DNA of 64,000 nt from JABDBE01 sp049585795 (GTDB lineage Bacteria > Acidobacteriota > Terriglobia > Terriglobales > Acidobacteriaceae), in assembly GCA_049585795.1 (NCBI GenBank), contig JBAVAQ010000112.1, positions 137,463 through 201,462 of the forward strand, read 5' to 3'. Position 1 is the stretch's first letter, and each line of letters begins with the position of its first letter. Below, one piece after another: positions 32,432-42,092 of the stretch. The translations under genes and the position numbers were made by a program. The notes under the pieces were generated by a model, which had not been told where the DNA came from, ran no database searches, and saw nothing but the letters and a program-made list of their open reading frames with translations.

Positions 32432-33829
32432 TCAATCATCATCGGGATCGGTGGGGGTGCGGGTGTCGTTTAAGAAGTGGCTGGCCTCGAGTGGGGCGGC
32501 GATGGTTTGAAACGTCAGCGGGGTCTGATTGTAATCGAAGCAATCGGACAAGTCGTCGGCGTTGGCATCGGCGTAGTCGAGCGAGTTCAGTCCGAAATTT
32601 TCCTCGATGTACTTCAGGATGCTGCCAAACTGATGGTTTACGTGGGAAACATAAGCTGCCTTGGCGTAGGGGGAAACGACGATCAGGGGCACGCGGAAAC
32701 CGTATTCGTAGGAGTTGATGACGGTAGGAGCGACGTGGTCGTACCAGCCCCCCCAATCGTCCCAGGAGATGAAAATCGCAGTGTTGGACCAATAGGGACT
32801 GTTCCCGATAGCATTCACTACCGAGGCCACCCAGGAGGGCCCGGAACCATCGGTAATATCGGCATGATCCGATGCCTGGCCACTCGGAATGACCCAACTC
32901 ACGGTTTTCAGCTGGCCACTGCTAACGTCGGTAAGAACTTGCTTGTAATTTAAGACGACGTTGTTGACCCAATCAGAACCGGTGCAGGTAGTGCCATTGG
33001 GCGGAGGCACATTGGGTCCGCACATATGCTGAATTGCATTGGGGGCGTTCCAGATGATCCCGGCCGAAGGCGCGTAATATCGCCAGCTGATTGCTTTTGC
33101 ATTGAGTTCGTCGGTCAGCGTGGGATGCTCGAAACAGGGATAGATCATTTGCGATTCGCTTCCGCTCGGATCAATCAAGGCCACTAGCTCGCTGGGCGGA
33201 GCGATACAACCGGTATTGTTGAAGGACCCCATTCCCGGCGGATTGTCGGCAACGAATAAGTTGCTCCCAACGCTCGGCGCGGAGGTTCCCGAAATAATAA
33301 ACTGGTGCGCGGGAAAGCTCGGGCCCTGATTGGTCTGGAACATCCGGTCGCCGAAGCTGTAGGTTTCAGCCATCTGAAAGTAGGGTGCTGCCTCGTTGGG
33401 ATCGACGTACTTGAACCAAGCATTAGGCGGTGGACAAGGTGGTGGCGCGTTCGGGTTACAGCCCACGTTGATTTTGTCGGCGCCATCCATCTTGCCACCG
33501 TCATACATCTCCAGGAACGCCTTATGAGAATGGTCCAGATCGAAATCGGTTTTCAACGATATCGGGGTCAATGTGATCTTCTGACCCAGCGAGTTGATCC
33601 CGTAGTTCTGGATGTCGGCGCCGCGTTGCACCAGGACTGGATCCTGAAACAGATTGTCGGTGGAGCGATTTTCCTGGAAAATCACGACCACATGCTGGAT
33701 CTTCTGGGAGGGAGGTGGGGGCGAGGTCGTCGAACCCCCGCTGCTTCCACCGCAACCATTCAAGTTGATCAGTAAGCCTGCCACACCGGCCAGCAAGCTC
33801 CACAACAAGAGCATTTTAGGTCGAAGCAT
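32432..33829 (-). CDS. PF04185 phosphoesterase lipoprotein
   Basis: A 465-residue phospholipase C / acid phosphatase-like protein. The N-terminus MLRPKMLLLWSLLAGVAGLL followed by LNGC is a lipobox, so it is likely outer-membrane-attached. Catalytic region: HVVVIFQENRSTDNLFQ, then DHSHKAFLEMYDGGKMDG and FISWDDWGGWYDHV, the metal-binding and substrate motifs of PF04185. It may hydrolyse phosphodiesters of lipids or nucleotides. CGGAGAAATGA precedes the ATG. It is the shortest of four related proteins in this window and the only one with no extra domains. Confidence 0.88.
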   Translation of the reverse strand: MLRPKMLLLWSLLAGVAGLLINLNGCGGSSGGSTTSPPPPSQKIQHVVVIFQENRSTDNLFQDPVLVQRGADIQNYGINSLGQKITLTPISLKTDFDLDHSHKAFLEMYDGGKMDGADKINVGCNPNAPPPCPPPNAWFKYVDPNEAAPYFQMAETYSFGDRMFQTNQGPSFPAHQFIISGTSAPSVGSNLFVADNPPGMGSFNNTGCIAPPSELVALIDPSGSESQMIYPCFEHPTLTDELNAKAISWRYYAPSAGIIWNAPNAIQHMCGPNVPPPNGTTCTGSDWVNNVVLNYKQVLTDVSSGQLKTVSWVIPSGQASDHADITDGSGPSWVASVVNAIGNSPYWSNTAIFISWDDWGGWYDHVAPTVINSYEYGFRVPLIVVSPYAKAAYVSHVNHQFGSILKYIEENFGLNSLDYADANADDLSDCFDYNQTPLTFQTIAAPLEASHFLNDTRTPTDPDDD

Positions 33830-34123
33830 TCATTTCTCCGTTCAAGAAGTCGCGCGCCCCTAAGAATACCTTAACCCCAGGAAGGTTGTTTCCACTCGCT
33901 CCAGTCCCCTGGAAAGGTTCAGGGCGTCTTGTCTGTCAGTCGAGAGTCGATAGGAAACCGTGGAGAAAATATGTACTTCTGGGACTTGCAGGGTTACAAC
34001 GACCTGTCCAGAATGCCGAGACCATCCGGGTGGGGCATCGGTGTGACCACCGCACCGAAATCGCATCGTTCCGGCTCCTTCGATTCTGTTTCTTTTGGAT
34101 GATTCCGACGGAGGTAAAGTTCG

Positions 34124-35431
34124 GTGAACGTTCGGGGTTTTTCTTCGCTTGCAATTTCAGCCCTAATCTTGCTCGCGAGTGCGGACCCGACGCCCCTACA
34201 CGCCGAACACTACCAGCAGCTTTTTAGCATGAGCATGAACGGCGGAGTGATTGCCGATTGGCACCCTGAGCCGTGGCCTTCGGTCTACTTTAAGGGGCTT
34301 CGCTTATGGGATACCGGCACCATGTGGTTCAATCTCAACCCAGGGGACGGGGTTTACGACTGGTCCCAACTGGATAAGTGGTTGGCGGCCGCCGGCGAGA
34401 ATGGAAACGACGTAGTTTACACATTTGCTGGAGTACCGCAGTGGGTCTCGTCGAATCCTGACGATAACAGTTGTTTATTGGGGCCAGGCACTTGCGACCC
34501 GCCGGACGATTTGAATGCCGACGGCACCGGTACGGACCAGCACTGGAAAGACTTCGTGACCGCGCTCGCGGAGCACAGCGAGAACAGCGCAACGGCCCAC
34601 ATCAGCTTTTGGGAGATGTGGAACGAACCGATGCACACCATTTTCTGGAACGGCACCTACGCGCAGCTCATACGCATGGTGAGCGATGCCTATGGGATCA
34701 TCAAGGGCATCGATCCCAACGCAGTCGTTTTGAGTCACGGATTCGGATGGCAATCCACCACTACGATGGCCTGGATGGGAGGCTATTTCGCGGCCGGTGC
34801 GGGGCCCTACGCCGACGCCATCTCGGTGCATGGTTATTGCAAGAATAGCGGCGGAACCTACGGTCCGCCTGAGAATGTCGTCAAGTATAGTGCGCTTTTC
34901 AGGGCGGTGCTGCAGCAGCAGGGCCAAGAGGGAAAACCAATCTGGGACCTGGAAGGAAACTGGGGCCCGGGTCTACTGACCGACCCGGATATGCAAGCTG
35001 GTTGGCTCGCGCGCTTCTACCTGTTCCATGTGTCCGAAGACGTCAAACGCATGTATTGGTTTCTATGGAACGGAGGCGACACTGGCGGACTTTGGATACC
35101 TGATCCGCAAAATCACTCCGACCCGGGAACACTGTTGAAGCCAGGAATCGCCTATCGCGAAGTCGGCAATTGGGTAATCGGCACGGAACTCTCTAGCCAG
35201 TGCTCTGCCCAGGGGACAGTCTGGACCTGCGGCTTCACCGGTAGCGGCGGATATCAGGCCTTGGCGGTTTGGGATGCGTCCGGTACCTGCAGCAACGGGG
35301 AGTGCACCATCACCAAGTATTACTTCTCCGGGGATTACGTGAACTATCGCACCCTGTATGGCCACACACTCCAGATCTCAGGCGATTGGGTGCCGATTGG
35401 GGCCAGACCGATCCTGCTGCAAAATCAATAA
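34124..35431 (+). CDS. secreted clan-A glycoside hydrolase-like protein, GH39-related, copy 1
   Basis: A 435-residue protein with a signal peptide (FSSLAISALILLASADPTPLHA). The start is GTG with GGAGG 9 bases upstream. It has the shape of a clan-A TIM-barrel glycosidase: WNEP with acid/base Glu168 and WDLEGNWG with likely nucleophile Glu277. WWGPGLLTDPDMQAGWLARFYLF-like segments and MYWFLWNGG lie near the end. The closest family is GH39 or a related unclassified group, and the substrate is unknown. A paralogue of 429 aa is at 40347-41636; both sit next to giant NHL-repeat proteins. Confidence 0.72.
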   Translation: MNVRGFSSLAISALILLASADPTPLHAEHYQQLFSMSMNGGVIADWHPEPWPSVYFKGLRLWDTGTMWFNLNPGDGVYDWSQLDKWLAAAGENGNDVVYTFAGVPQWVSSNPDDNSCLLGPGTCDPPDDLNADGTGTDQHWKDFVTALAEHSENSATAHISFWEMWNEPMHTIFWNGTYAQLIRMVSDAYGIIKGIDPNAVVLSHGFGWQSTTTMAWMGGYFAAGAGPYADAISVHGYCKNSGGTYGPPENVVKYSALFRAVLQQQGQEGKPIWDLEGNWGPGLLTDPDMQAGWLARFYLFHVSEDVKRMYWFLWNGGDTGGLWIPDPQNHSDPGTLLKPGIAYREVGNWVIGTELSSQCSAQGTVWTCGFTGSGGYQALAVWDASGTCSNGECTITKYYFSGDYVNYRTLYGHTLQISGDWVPIGARPILLQNQ

Positions 35432-35538
35432 TTCTTTGAGCTTGCGCCTGCTGGGTGTCGATCAGCTGAGACGGCGTCTTTCGACGCGCGGCACGGCCTT
35501 CGATGCCGAGAATGGGATCTCGCGCCGCCCAACGAAAA

Positions 35539-35586
35539 GCCCCACTCAAGCCAAAGGACAAAAGACAGCTGGAGTGGGCCACCCCC
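35539..35586. repeat. hairpin repeat, CCCACTCAAGCC type
   Basis: CCCCACTCAAGCC with a weak partner AGCTGGAGTGGGCCACCC. The inner arm resembles the elements at 10581 and 10816, though the stem is broken here. Confidence 0.45.
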
Positions 35587-35610
35587 GCGGAATTCATCGA
35601 CCGCGCTCGA

Positions 35611-37878
35611 CTATTTCTTCGCCGCCAAGTCGACCTGACGGATGCGGTTGTTGCCGGTGTCGGCAATCAACAGGACTTCTGATCCGTTGACCGCGAGGCC
35701 GATATTATCGAGGGTCGCGTCGATGGCGGGACCACCGTCCCCGCCAAAGCCTCCCCGCTGCGGATGAGTCGGATCGCCGGCTACCGTGCTCACGAGCAGA
35801 GTCGCGGCATCAATGCGGCGGACCACTTCATCCGCGCCGCCGCCTACAAAGACGTTGCCGGTCGGATCAAGCGCCACTTCCAACGGATTCTGTTGAGAGG
35901 CCGACTTGGCCGTGCCACCGTCGCCAGCGAAGGTAGCTTTTCCGTTGAATGCGAACGTAACAATGTCTCCGACTGGCGCTGTCGCGCCGCCACAGCCCTT
36001 GGCGACAGCAAGCACGCAACGGATGCGGTTGTTTTGTGAATCGGCGATGTAAACGTTCTGCGAGCCGTCCACCGCCACTCCGTACGGGCGATTCAACCGA
36101 GCGCTGGTGGCCGGACCATGATCACCTTTGTAACCCCTGACCCCGGTGCCCGCAATGGTTGTGATCGTGCCAGTCGTATCCACTTTGCGGATGCGATGAT
36201 CAAAGTAATCCGCAATGTAGACGTTCCCTTTTCCGTCGACCGCCACTGACGTCGGGCTGGTCATATTCGCCTTGGTGGCTGGTCCACCATCGCCGCAAGG
36301 ATTGGTGGTAATCACGCAGGCGGTGCCGCTGCCCGCAAAGGTCGTGATATTGCCTGAACCGTTCACTTTGCGTATAACGAGATTCCCCAAGTCGGCAATG
36401 TAGACATTATTCGAAGCGTCGACCGCGACGCCCGATGGAGCATTCAAAGTCGCGCTCGTAGCCGCTCCGCCGTCACCGGTCCAACCCTGATCGCCGGTAC
36501 CTGCGATCGTGGTGATGGTGCCGGAGGCGTTCACTTTTCGCACGCGATTGTTGGCCGTATCCGCAATGTAGTAGTTGCCAGAGCTATCCCAGGCAACGGC
36601 ATTCGGAGAGGCGAGGATAGCGCTCGTGGCGGCTGAGCCATCTCCACCGGAACCACCTCCGGCCAGCGTATTGAGAACTCCTAATTTCGTCTGACGGATG
36701 CGGTTGTTGCCGGTATCGGCAACTATGTATCCCAGGCCGTCCGCGAACGCGCCTTTTGGTTGATCAAGCGCTGCCGCGCGCGGCGGGCCGCCGTCGCCCG
36801 AAAAGCCTTGGACACCGCTGCCGATCACGGTATTGATGGTCCCAGTGGACACGGTTACCTTGCGGATGCGGTTGTCCAACTCGTCCGCCATAAAGACATT
36901 CCCCGATGCGTCCAGCGCCAGACCCCAGGGATTAAACAAATTGGCGTTAATGGCCGGGCCTCCGTCGCCGCAGTTGTTGGTAGGGACAACACAATGTTTT
37001 CCGTTACCCGCGAACTTGTTGATGATCCCGTTCGAGACCACGCGGACGCGTTGGTCCCGGGTATCGGCGACGTAGATATTGCCTGAGGCATCCACGGCGA
37101 CACCCGCAGGCAAGTCCAGACGCGCGCTACCTGCCGGACCACCATCGCCACAGGTGAACGATGGACCGCTGCAGATAATGCCGCTGCCGATTATGGTATT
37201 TATATTCCCCGAACTGTCCACCAGACGAATACGCTGATCGCCAGTGTCAGCGATATAAAGATTTCCTGCGCCGTCCAGTGCGATTTGCTGGGGTTGCCTG
37301 AGTTGGGCCTGGGTAGCGGGCCCGCCGTCGCCACATGCGTAGGTGCCTCCAGCACAGACTTGTCCGTTGCCAGCGACCGTGGTGATGTTGCCGCTGGTAT
37401 CGATCTTGCGAACCTTGTTGAGGTCGATTAAGTAGAGATTGCCCATGCTATCAAAGGTCAGCGAAGTCGGTCCGCTTAGTGCAGCCTCGGTCGCGGGGCC
37501 GCCGTCGCCCAGATAACCCTGATATCCCACACCTGCGATGACATGCAGCGTGCCCGTTGTATCCACCTTGAAAACGTAAAAGCTTTCGGGCGCAGCGATA
37601 TAGAGATTCCCGCCCGCGTCCCTTATGACCGAGGTCACCCCCGGAATGTCGGCGGACGTAGCCGCGCCGCCCGGAACTCCACCCCCGGCCACGGTGTTGA
37701 TGTTCTGCCCCTGCGCTAATAAGGCGAGCGAGATGCAGAAGGCTGCGATCCGAACCATCGGCGAAAGAAAAGCGCGAAGCCCCGAGGCCCTGCGCGCAGT
37801 CGTTAGTTTCCTGGAAGGTTGAGCGCCGACAGAATCGACACGCGTGGCAAAAGACAGAACCTGGCTGGCGAAGAGCAT
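35611..37878 (-). CDS. giant secreted NHL-repeat protein, copy 1
   Basis: A 755-residue protein. GGAGG lies 4 bases before the ATG at 37878; the signal-like helix (IAAFCISLALLAQ) comes about 40 residues in, so the N-region is long. The rest is about eleven NHL-type repeats of about 55 residues, each with patterns such as GDGGPATxAxL, VAVDGxGNVYIADxxxxRIRKV and ITTIAGTG, which would form two or more beta propellers. Such proteins bind ligands or act as scaffolds in the envelope. A second one, 747 aa, lies at 42093-44336. Exact function unknown. Confidence 0.85.
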   Translation of the reverse strand: MLFASQVLSFATRVDSVGAQPSRKLTTARRASGLRAFLSPMVRIAAFCISLALLAQGQNINTVAGGGVPGGAATSADIPGVTSVIRDAGGNLYIAAPESFYVFKVDTTGTLHVIAGVGYQGYLGDGGPATEAALSGPTSLTFDSMGNLYLIDLNKVRKIDTSGNITTVAGNGQVCAGGTYACGDGGPATQAQLRQPQQIALDGAGNLYIADTGDQRIRLVDSSGNINTIIGSGIICSGPSFTCGDGGPAGSARLDLPAGVAVDASGNIYVADTRDQRVRVVSNGIINKFAGNGKHCVVPTNNCGDGGPAINANLFNPWGLALDASGNVFMADELDNRIRKVTVSTGTINTVIGSGVQGFSGDGGPPRAAALDQPKGAFADGLGYIVADTGNNRIRQTKLGVLNTLAGGGSGGDGSAATSAILASPNAVAWDSSGNYYIADTANNRVRKVNASGTITTIAGTGDQGWTGDGGAATSATLNAPSGVAVDASNNVYIADLGNLVIRKVNGSGNITTFAGSGTACVITTNPCGDGGPATKANMTSPTSVAVDGKGNVYIADYFDHRIRKVDTTGTITTIAGTGVRGYKGDHGPATSARLNRPYGVAVDGSQNVYIADSQNNRIRCVLAVAKGCGGATAPVGDIVTFAFNGKATFAGDGGTAKSASQQNPLEVALDPTGNVFVGGGADEVVRRIDAATLLVSTVAGDPTHPQRGGFGGDGGPAIDATLDNIGLAVNGSEVLLIADTGNNRIRQVDLAAKK

Positions 37879-38135
37879 ATTACCTCCGAAAGGCGGTTAA
37901 AAGATTCCTGGGACTTGCTCAGCAGTTGAAGGTCGGGGGATTACTTCGAACTGAAGCCTTGGTGCATTGACATTGAACATGCCCACATTCATGGAAAAAG
38001 TCAACAGGAAACTGAATGCCGGATTCGACGCATTGCCATTGACGATGCGAGATCGGCCGCAAATCGATATATCCGGGTGAACCCGTGGGAGCACTCAGCG
38101 GCCTCGACGCGTCGGATCGTGCAGGCTCATTGCGC

Positions 38136-38444
38136 CTAACCAGCAGACACGCCGACTGCGGAAAACATCCCCAGCCTATTCTCTTCTTTTTGCCGCACGA
38201 TGAGGTCGGAAAGTTTTTCAAGGGTGCGAAAATTTTCCATCTCAAAATGTTCCAGGTCGATCTGAACATGGAAGTTCTGTTCCAGGAAGAGCAGTAACTC
38301 CACAAACCGTTGCGAGTCCAAAACGCCGGTATCGAAAAGATCTGTGTCCTCCGACGGAACTTGCAGGTGCATTACGTCGCGAAATAGTGATCCAAGTCGG
38401 GTTTGAATGGTTTTTGAATCGGCGTTTATCAGAATAGATTTCAT
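38136..38444 (-). CDS. free-standing acyl carrier protein (102 aa)
   Basis: Acidic helical protein with the phosphopantetheine site FDTGVLDSQRFVELL: Asp-Ser in LDSQ is the attachment serine. Its ends fit ACP-type domains used by NRPS-like or acyl-transfer pathways, not fatty-acid AcpP. It lies downstream of the formyltransferase on the same strand, 90 bases between them, likely the same operon. No adenylation domain is adjacent. A loading enzyme would have to be elsewhere; the acyl-CoA ligase at 7.5 kb is unlinked. Confidence 0.72.
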   Translation of the reverse strand: MKSILINADSKTIQTRLGSLFRDVMHLQVPSEDTDLFDTGVLDSQRFVELLLFLEQNFHVQIDLEHFEMENFRTLEKLSDLIVRQKEENRLGMFSAVGVSAG

Positions 38445-38531
38445 GACTTATCAGATCTTCACGAGCAACGGCCCCGGAATACGAACCGGTGATCTGTGCC
38501 CGGCTACTCCCGCCAGACCGGAATCCCCGCG

Positions 38532-39455
38532 CTAGTCGACGAGGCGGTCGCCCGGACTCAGGAGTTCGCGCGCAGCCACGTACTTACCCTCTACAAGCAA
38601 TTTCGCCACCAAAACCCATTCGTCCTGGCAGGCTACCTGGATGCCTGAAGCGACTGACTCGCCAACCGTTCCAGGGGGCACGCTCGACGACTGTCCGGTG
38701 AGGCCCGCTTTCACGAGTGCAATTTCTTGCACACCGAAACGGGTACGGGGATGTCCCCAGGGCGAAGAAAAAGGATAGTAATCACACGCCCGCACAAAGT
38801 TCACGATCCGGGACGCCGGCCATGACCACGATAGCCGGCCTTGCTCGGGCACTTCCCTTCCGAAGTATTCACGCCCGCCGGGGTCTTGTGCCAGCAGCGG
38901 TATCTTGGCCGGATCCGCACCCGCGACCTCGAGCAATCGCAGCATAAGCGCAACTCCCTCATTGACGCACTTGAAACTCAGTGACAGCGCCGTTTCGTCA
39001 TCCGCGATGGGGAAAATTGTCTGGTACACGATCGGTCCGGCATCAATTTCCGGATCTATTTTGTGTATGGTCACGCCGTGAGTCGGCTCGCCGCGATAGA
39101 GCGCCCAACTGACCGCGTTCAGACCCGCATAGCGCGGCAACGGCCCCGGATGCAAGTTGTAAGCACCCAGCCTCGGTGCCGCCAACACTTCGCGGTTGAT
39201 CACGTAAAGCGAATGGACATTCAGCAGGATGTCCACTTGCGCCGAGCGCAGGCGTCCGGCAAGCTCGGGATCTTTTACCAGCTCTGCCGGCCAAGTTTCA
39301 AATCCCAGATTGCGAGCTACATTCCATGCGCTGGCGCCCGCAAAACCAGCTTTGGGAGGCGCAGCCAGAACCGCAACCAGACGATGGCTGCTCGCGGCAA
39401 GCGCCCGCAACATCTGCAAACCCGCTGACTCCTCCGCAGCCAGAACGACATTCAT
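38532..39455 (-). CDS. formyltransferase (methionyl-tRNA / sugar amine formyltransferase-like)
   Basis: A 307-residue protein with the N10-formyl-THF transferase fold: YNLHPGPLPRYAGLNAVSWAL carries the conserved His-Pro-Gly and Tyr-Gly residues, and DPEIDAGPIVYQ carries the catalytic Asp. The C-terminal part continues into the formyl-transferase C domain. It is too diverged to be the housekeeping Fmt, and groups better with formyltransferases acting on amino sugars or on peptidyl/acyl carriers. The start at 39455 (MNVVLAAEES) matches the usual N-terminal strand. Neighbours are an ACP and a Nudix protein. Confidence 0.82.
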   Translation of the reverse strand: MNVVLAAEESAGLQMLRALAASSHRLVAVLAAPPKAGFAGASAWNVARNLGFETWPAELVKDPELAGRLRSAQVDILLNVHSLYVINREVLAAPRLGAYNLHPGPLPRYAGLNAVSWALYRGEPTHGVTIHKIDPEIDAGPIVYQTIFPIADDETALSLSFKCVNEGVALMLRLLEVAGADPAKIPLLAQDPGGREYFGREVPEQGRLSWSWPASRIVNFVRACDYYPFSSPWGHPRTRFGVQEIALVKAGLTGQSSSVPPGTVGESVASGIQVACQDEWVLVAKLLVEGKYVAARELLSPGDRLVD

Positions 39456-39798
39456 TTGGTTAAAGACGCGCAACATCGCAACCGCATTCATCAATAACAC
39501 GGATTGTCTCGCAGTGCCAGAGACTCCGGTTGTTGCGGCAGAAAGGAAATGCAGGTTGTGGTGCTCATCTCCTGCGTTTTTGCAAGAGGCAAAACGCAGC
39601 TCGTCAGGATGACATCAGGCGGCAGTAGACTTTTTTTTCAAGAAAGGTTCGCCAAACGTTATCCGGAATCCGGTTTTACCCGGGCGAAGCACGCAGAGGG
39701 CATAGAAATGCTATCGATAACGTCCACCGCCTGGCTGTCTCGCAAGCAAAAGAGCAAAGCCCTTCTCCGCGATGAAGAGGTGGGCTGGAGCAGACGAG
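39456..39798. other. intergenic, one repeat
   Basis: Apart from a 'CTCATCTCCTGCGTTTTTGCAAGAGG...GTCAGGATGACATC' repeat at 39563-39616, I see nothing in these 340 bases. No promoter is convincing. Confidence 0.45.
39563..39616. repeat. dispersed 'GTCAGGATGACATC' repeat
   Basis: GCTCATCTCCTGCGTTTTTG then CAAAACGCAG and TCAGGATGACATC: CTGCGTTTT pairs with AAAACGCAG. It is the same class as the one in the groES-groEL spacer. Confidence 0.5.
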
Positions 39799-40254
39799 CT
39801 AGACGGCTCCAACGCTCAACACTTTTTCAACAATTGGGAATTGACTCCTGAGAATGTCGAAGCGCAGATCGGAGATCGCTACCCATTCGGGATCGCCTTC
39901 CCATGATCCGCGTAGCTGCCCAATCGCTTGAGCGCGGAATACGGAAATATTGCAAGGAACATCCGCTGCACTGTAATAGCGCAAGGCCAGCTCGATCGCA
40001 GTTAATTGGAGACCGGTCTCTTCGGCCACCTCGCGCTGCAGCGCTTGCTCGTCCGACTCCCAAGGCATCGCCAAGCCACCGGGAAAGGAAAATCCGCGGC
40101 CATCGTTCCGACGAATGGCCAGATAATGCTGTCCTTGCGGGATGACCGCCACGGAAGCTCGAAGCGTCCCGAAGAACGGGAAGCGCCGGTAGACTCCCAA
40201 GCCAAGGCGCGACACGCACCAGAATGCACGTCTTCGAATTGCCAGGAGTGTCAT
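39799..40254 (-). CDS. Nudix hydrolase
   Basis: A 151-residue Nudix protein. The box starts at Gly in FPGGLAMPWESDEQALQREVAEETGLQLT, matching G-x5-E-x7-REVAEE-x-G apart from local spacing. The N-terminus (LAIRRRAFWCVSRLGLGVYRRF) is basic. Nudix enzymes cleave nucleoside diphosphates linked to another moiety. Substrate unknown. It is in the same orientation as the formyltransferase and ACP and may be part of their operon, but the 343-base spacer makes that uncertain. Confidence 0.85.
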   Translation of the reverse strand: MTLLAIRRRAFWCVSRLGLGVYRRFPFFGTLRASVAVIPQGQHYLAIRRNDGRGFSFPGGLAMPWESDEQALQREVAEETGLQLTAIELALRYYSAADVPCNISVFRAQAIGQLRGSWEGDPEWVAISDLRFDILRSQFPIVEKVLSVGAV

Positions 40255-40346
40255 GCGGGTGAGCCCGCGACCGGTGGTAAAATAGCGGCCGCTCTCCAGT
40301 ATCTTCTCATCGCAACTGGAGAGCGGAAACCATGATTGCCGTGGAT

Positions 40347-41636
40347 TTATTGAGACTCCAAGAATAGTGGTTTGGGGCCGATCTTCAATGGGCCGGAAAT
40401 CGGATTAGAGCCGCCCGCTACATCCCGGAATTTCTTGAATGATCCCTTTGGAGTGTAATCCTTCTCGCCGGATTCGTTCCACACCACCAGTGCTTCCTTC
40501 CCGTCGGCCTTGGTAAAGTTACAGGTCCATACCGAACCATCGGGAGAACACGGTTTAGTCATGGTGGAACCGACCATCCAGTTAAATACCTCGCGATAAG
40601 CTCGGGCGGCAGGGGTGGAAGTCCGGGAATCCCGATCGTAGAGCTTGCCGACAGCGCCGTCGTTCCAGGCGTACCAGTAGAGCCTCTGCACCCCCTCAGA
40701 CCAATGCACAAGATAAAACTGCGCCAGGAACGCCGCCTGCGAATCCTCGTCGGCAACGCCTCTGCCTTTCTTCGCGTTGCCCCAACTGGCCTCGGTATCG
40801 TACGTGGGTTTCGACTCCTGATGGTACTTGGCCAGGATTTTGCGAAACTCGGCGTAATACTGGACGAAATCCGTCGCAGGCCCACGCTGGGTGTAACCGT
40901 GGAAAGCGATGCCGTCCGCACAGTCGCCGCCGCCAGCCGCCAGCCAATCCTCCATGAACTGACGAAACTTGGGAAATTCCAAACCTGAGGGAGGGGTCAG
41001 CAAAATTGCGTCGGGATCAAGGTTGTGAATGATCTCCTTGGCGTCACGCCCCATACGCAACAGTTGAGGGATGGTTCCGGACCACATTTTCGGCAGATAG
41101 GGCTCATTCCAGAGCTCATAAATCTTGATGTGAATGCCGTGATTATTCTTGCTGTGAGTAACGATTGCAGTGACGAAGTCTTTCCAGTATTGATCGGGAC
41201 CGGAGCCATCTGGCTTCAGGTCCTTGGGCGGGGCACACTGGCCCGGACCGTAGTTGCAGTCCATACTTGGCTGGCTGGAAGCGAACTCTGGAACACGCCC
41301 GAAGGTATAGAGAACGTCGTCAACATTGTGTTCCTTCAGATCCGAAAACCATTTGTCAACCTGATCCCAATCATACTTCCCGGGGGCAGTATTGATTTGT
41401 GCCCACCCGGTCGCGGCATCCCACATGCGAAAGCTGCCGAACGGGATATCCGGCCATGGTTCCGACTTTCTTGGCCAAACATGCCGATGCATGCCGAAAA
41501 ACGTGCGCGGCACCGGCCCGGCTGAGGGATGAGGCTGGTCACTGGCAAGCACAACGTCTGCAGGCAACGCTCCAGAGACCCAGAGCATGCATAGCGCCGA
41601 TAGTATCAGCAAAATGGGGAAGAGAATTCGTTTCAT
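40347..41636 (-). CDS. secreted clan-A glycoside hydrolase-like protein, copy 2
   Basis: A 429-residue paralogue of the protein at 34124-35431. The start at 41636 (MKRILFPILLILSALCMLWVSG) gives a signal peptide and AGGAG lies 12 bases upstream. The active-site pattern is kept: YELWNEPY with acid/base Glu and YDTEASWG with nucleophile-like Glu. The segments FRMWDAATGWAQINTAPGKYDWD and RLYWYAWNDG correspond to the first copy. It sits upstream of an NHL-repeat gene in the same orientation, while the first copy faces its NHL neighbour head-on. Substrate unknown. Confidence 0.72.
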   Translation of the reverse strand: MKRILFPILLILSALCMLWVSGALPADVVLASDQPHPSAGPVPRTFFGMHRHVWPRKSEPWPDIPFGSFRMWDAATGWAQINTAPGKYDWDQVDKWFSDLKEHNVDDVLYTFGRVPEFASSQPSMDCNYGPGQCAPPKDLKPDGSGPDQYWKDFVTAIVTHSKNNHGIHIKIYELWNEPYLPKMWSGTIPQLLRMGRDAKEIIHNLDPDAILLTPPSGLEFPKFRQFMEDWLAAGGGDCADGIAFHGYTQRGPATDFVQYYAEFRKILAKYHQESKPTYDTEASWGNAKKGRGVADEDSQAAFLAQFYLVHWSEGVQRLYWYAWNDGAVGKLYDRDSRTSTPAARAYREVFNWMVGSTMTKPCSPDGSVWTCNFTKADGKEALVVWNESGEKDYTPKGSFKKFRDVAGGSNPISGPLKIGPKPLFLESQ

Positions 41637-41889
41637 CGCGATGCGTGGCTCCTGGGAATTCACTCGCTTGCAAACCGGCCCGGCGTTGGATCGCTGACCT
41701 CGAGATGGCAAGCAAGATGATTGGTAACGGGACGATGACATGGTACGTCACTCGGAGCAAACCCGTCAGCGAGAGCAAAGTTGCATAGCTGAGAAAAATG
41801 GACTCGCTCAGCCCGAGCTAGACTCGAAATGGCAGACAGCACTATTGCGGATCGCAGGAAGGTTCGCGATCTGGTAGAGACTCTGGCGA

Positions 41890-41931
41890 CCCACCCTTTC
41901 CGCACAGAACGCGGAAAAGGGTGGGGCACCC
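41890..41931. repeat. hairpin repeat, GGTGCCCCA type
   Basis: CCCACCCTTTCCGC and GCGGAAAAGGGTGGGGCACCC with an ACAGAAC loop. One of the cleanest copies of the family. Confidence 0.75.
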
Positions 41932-42029
41932 AAACTATACAATATACCTGCGTGCTAGAGGGCGAGTTCAAAGGGCCGCACCTCGCTTGCTGCACGCCAG
42001 CTATTCTAATTCTGACCGCACGATTGAGC

Positions 42030-42069
42030 GCCCGCCCCTTGCGAAAAAACCGCAAGGAGCGGGGTACCC
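42030..42069. repeat. hairpin repeat, CCCGCCCC type
   Basis: CCCGCCCCTTGCG, loop AAAAAAC, then CGCAAGGAGCGGGG and TACCC. The inner stem differs completely from the copy 100 bases away at 41890, while the outer pattern is kept. Confidence 0.65.
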
Positions 42070-42092
42070 GAACACCCGGTCGCGAACTCCGC

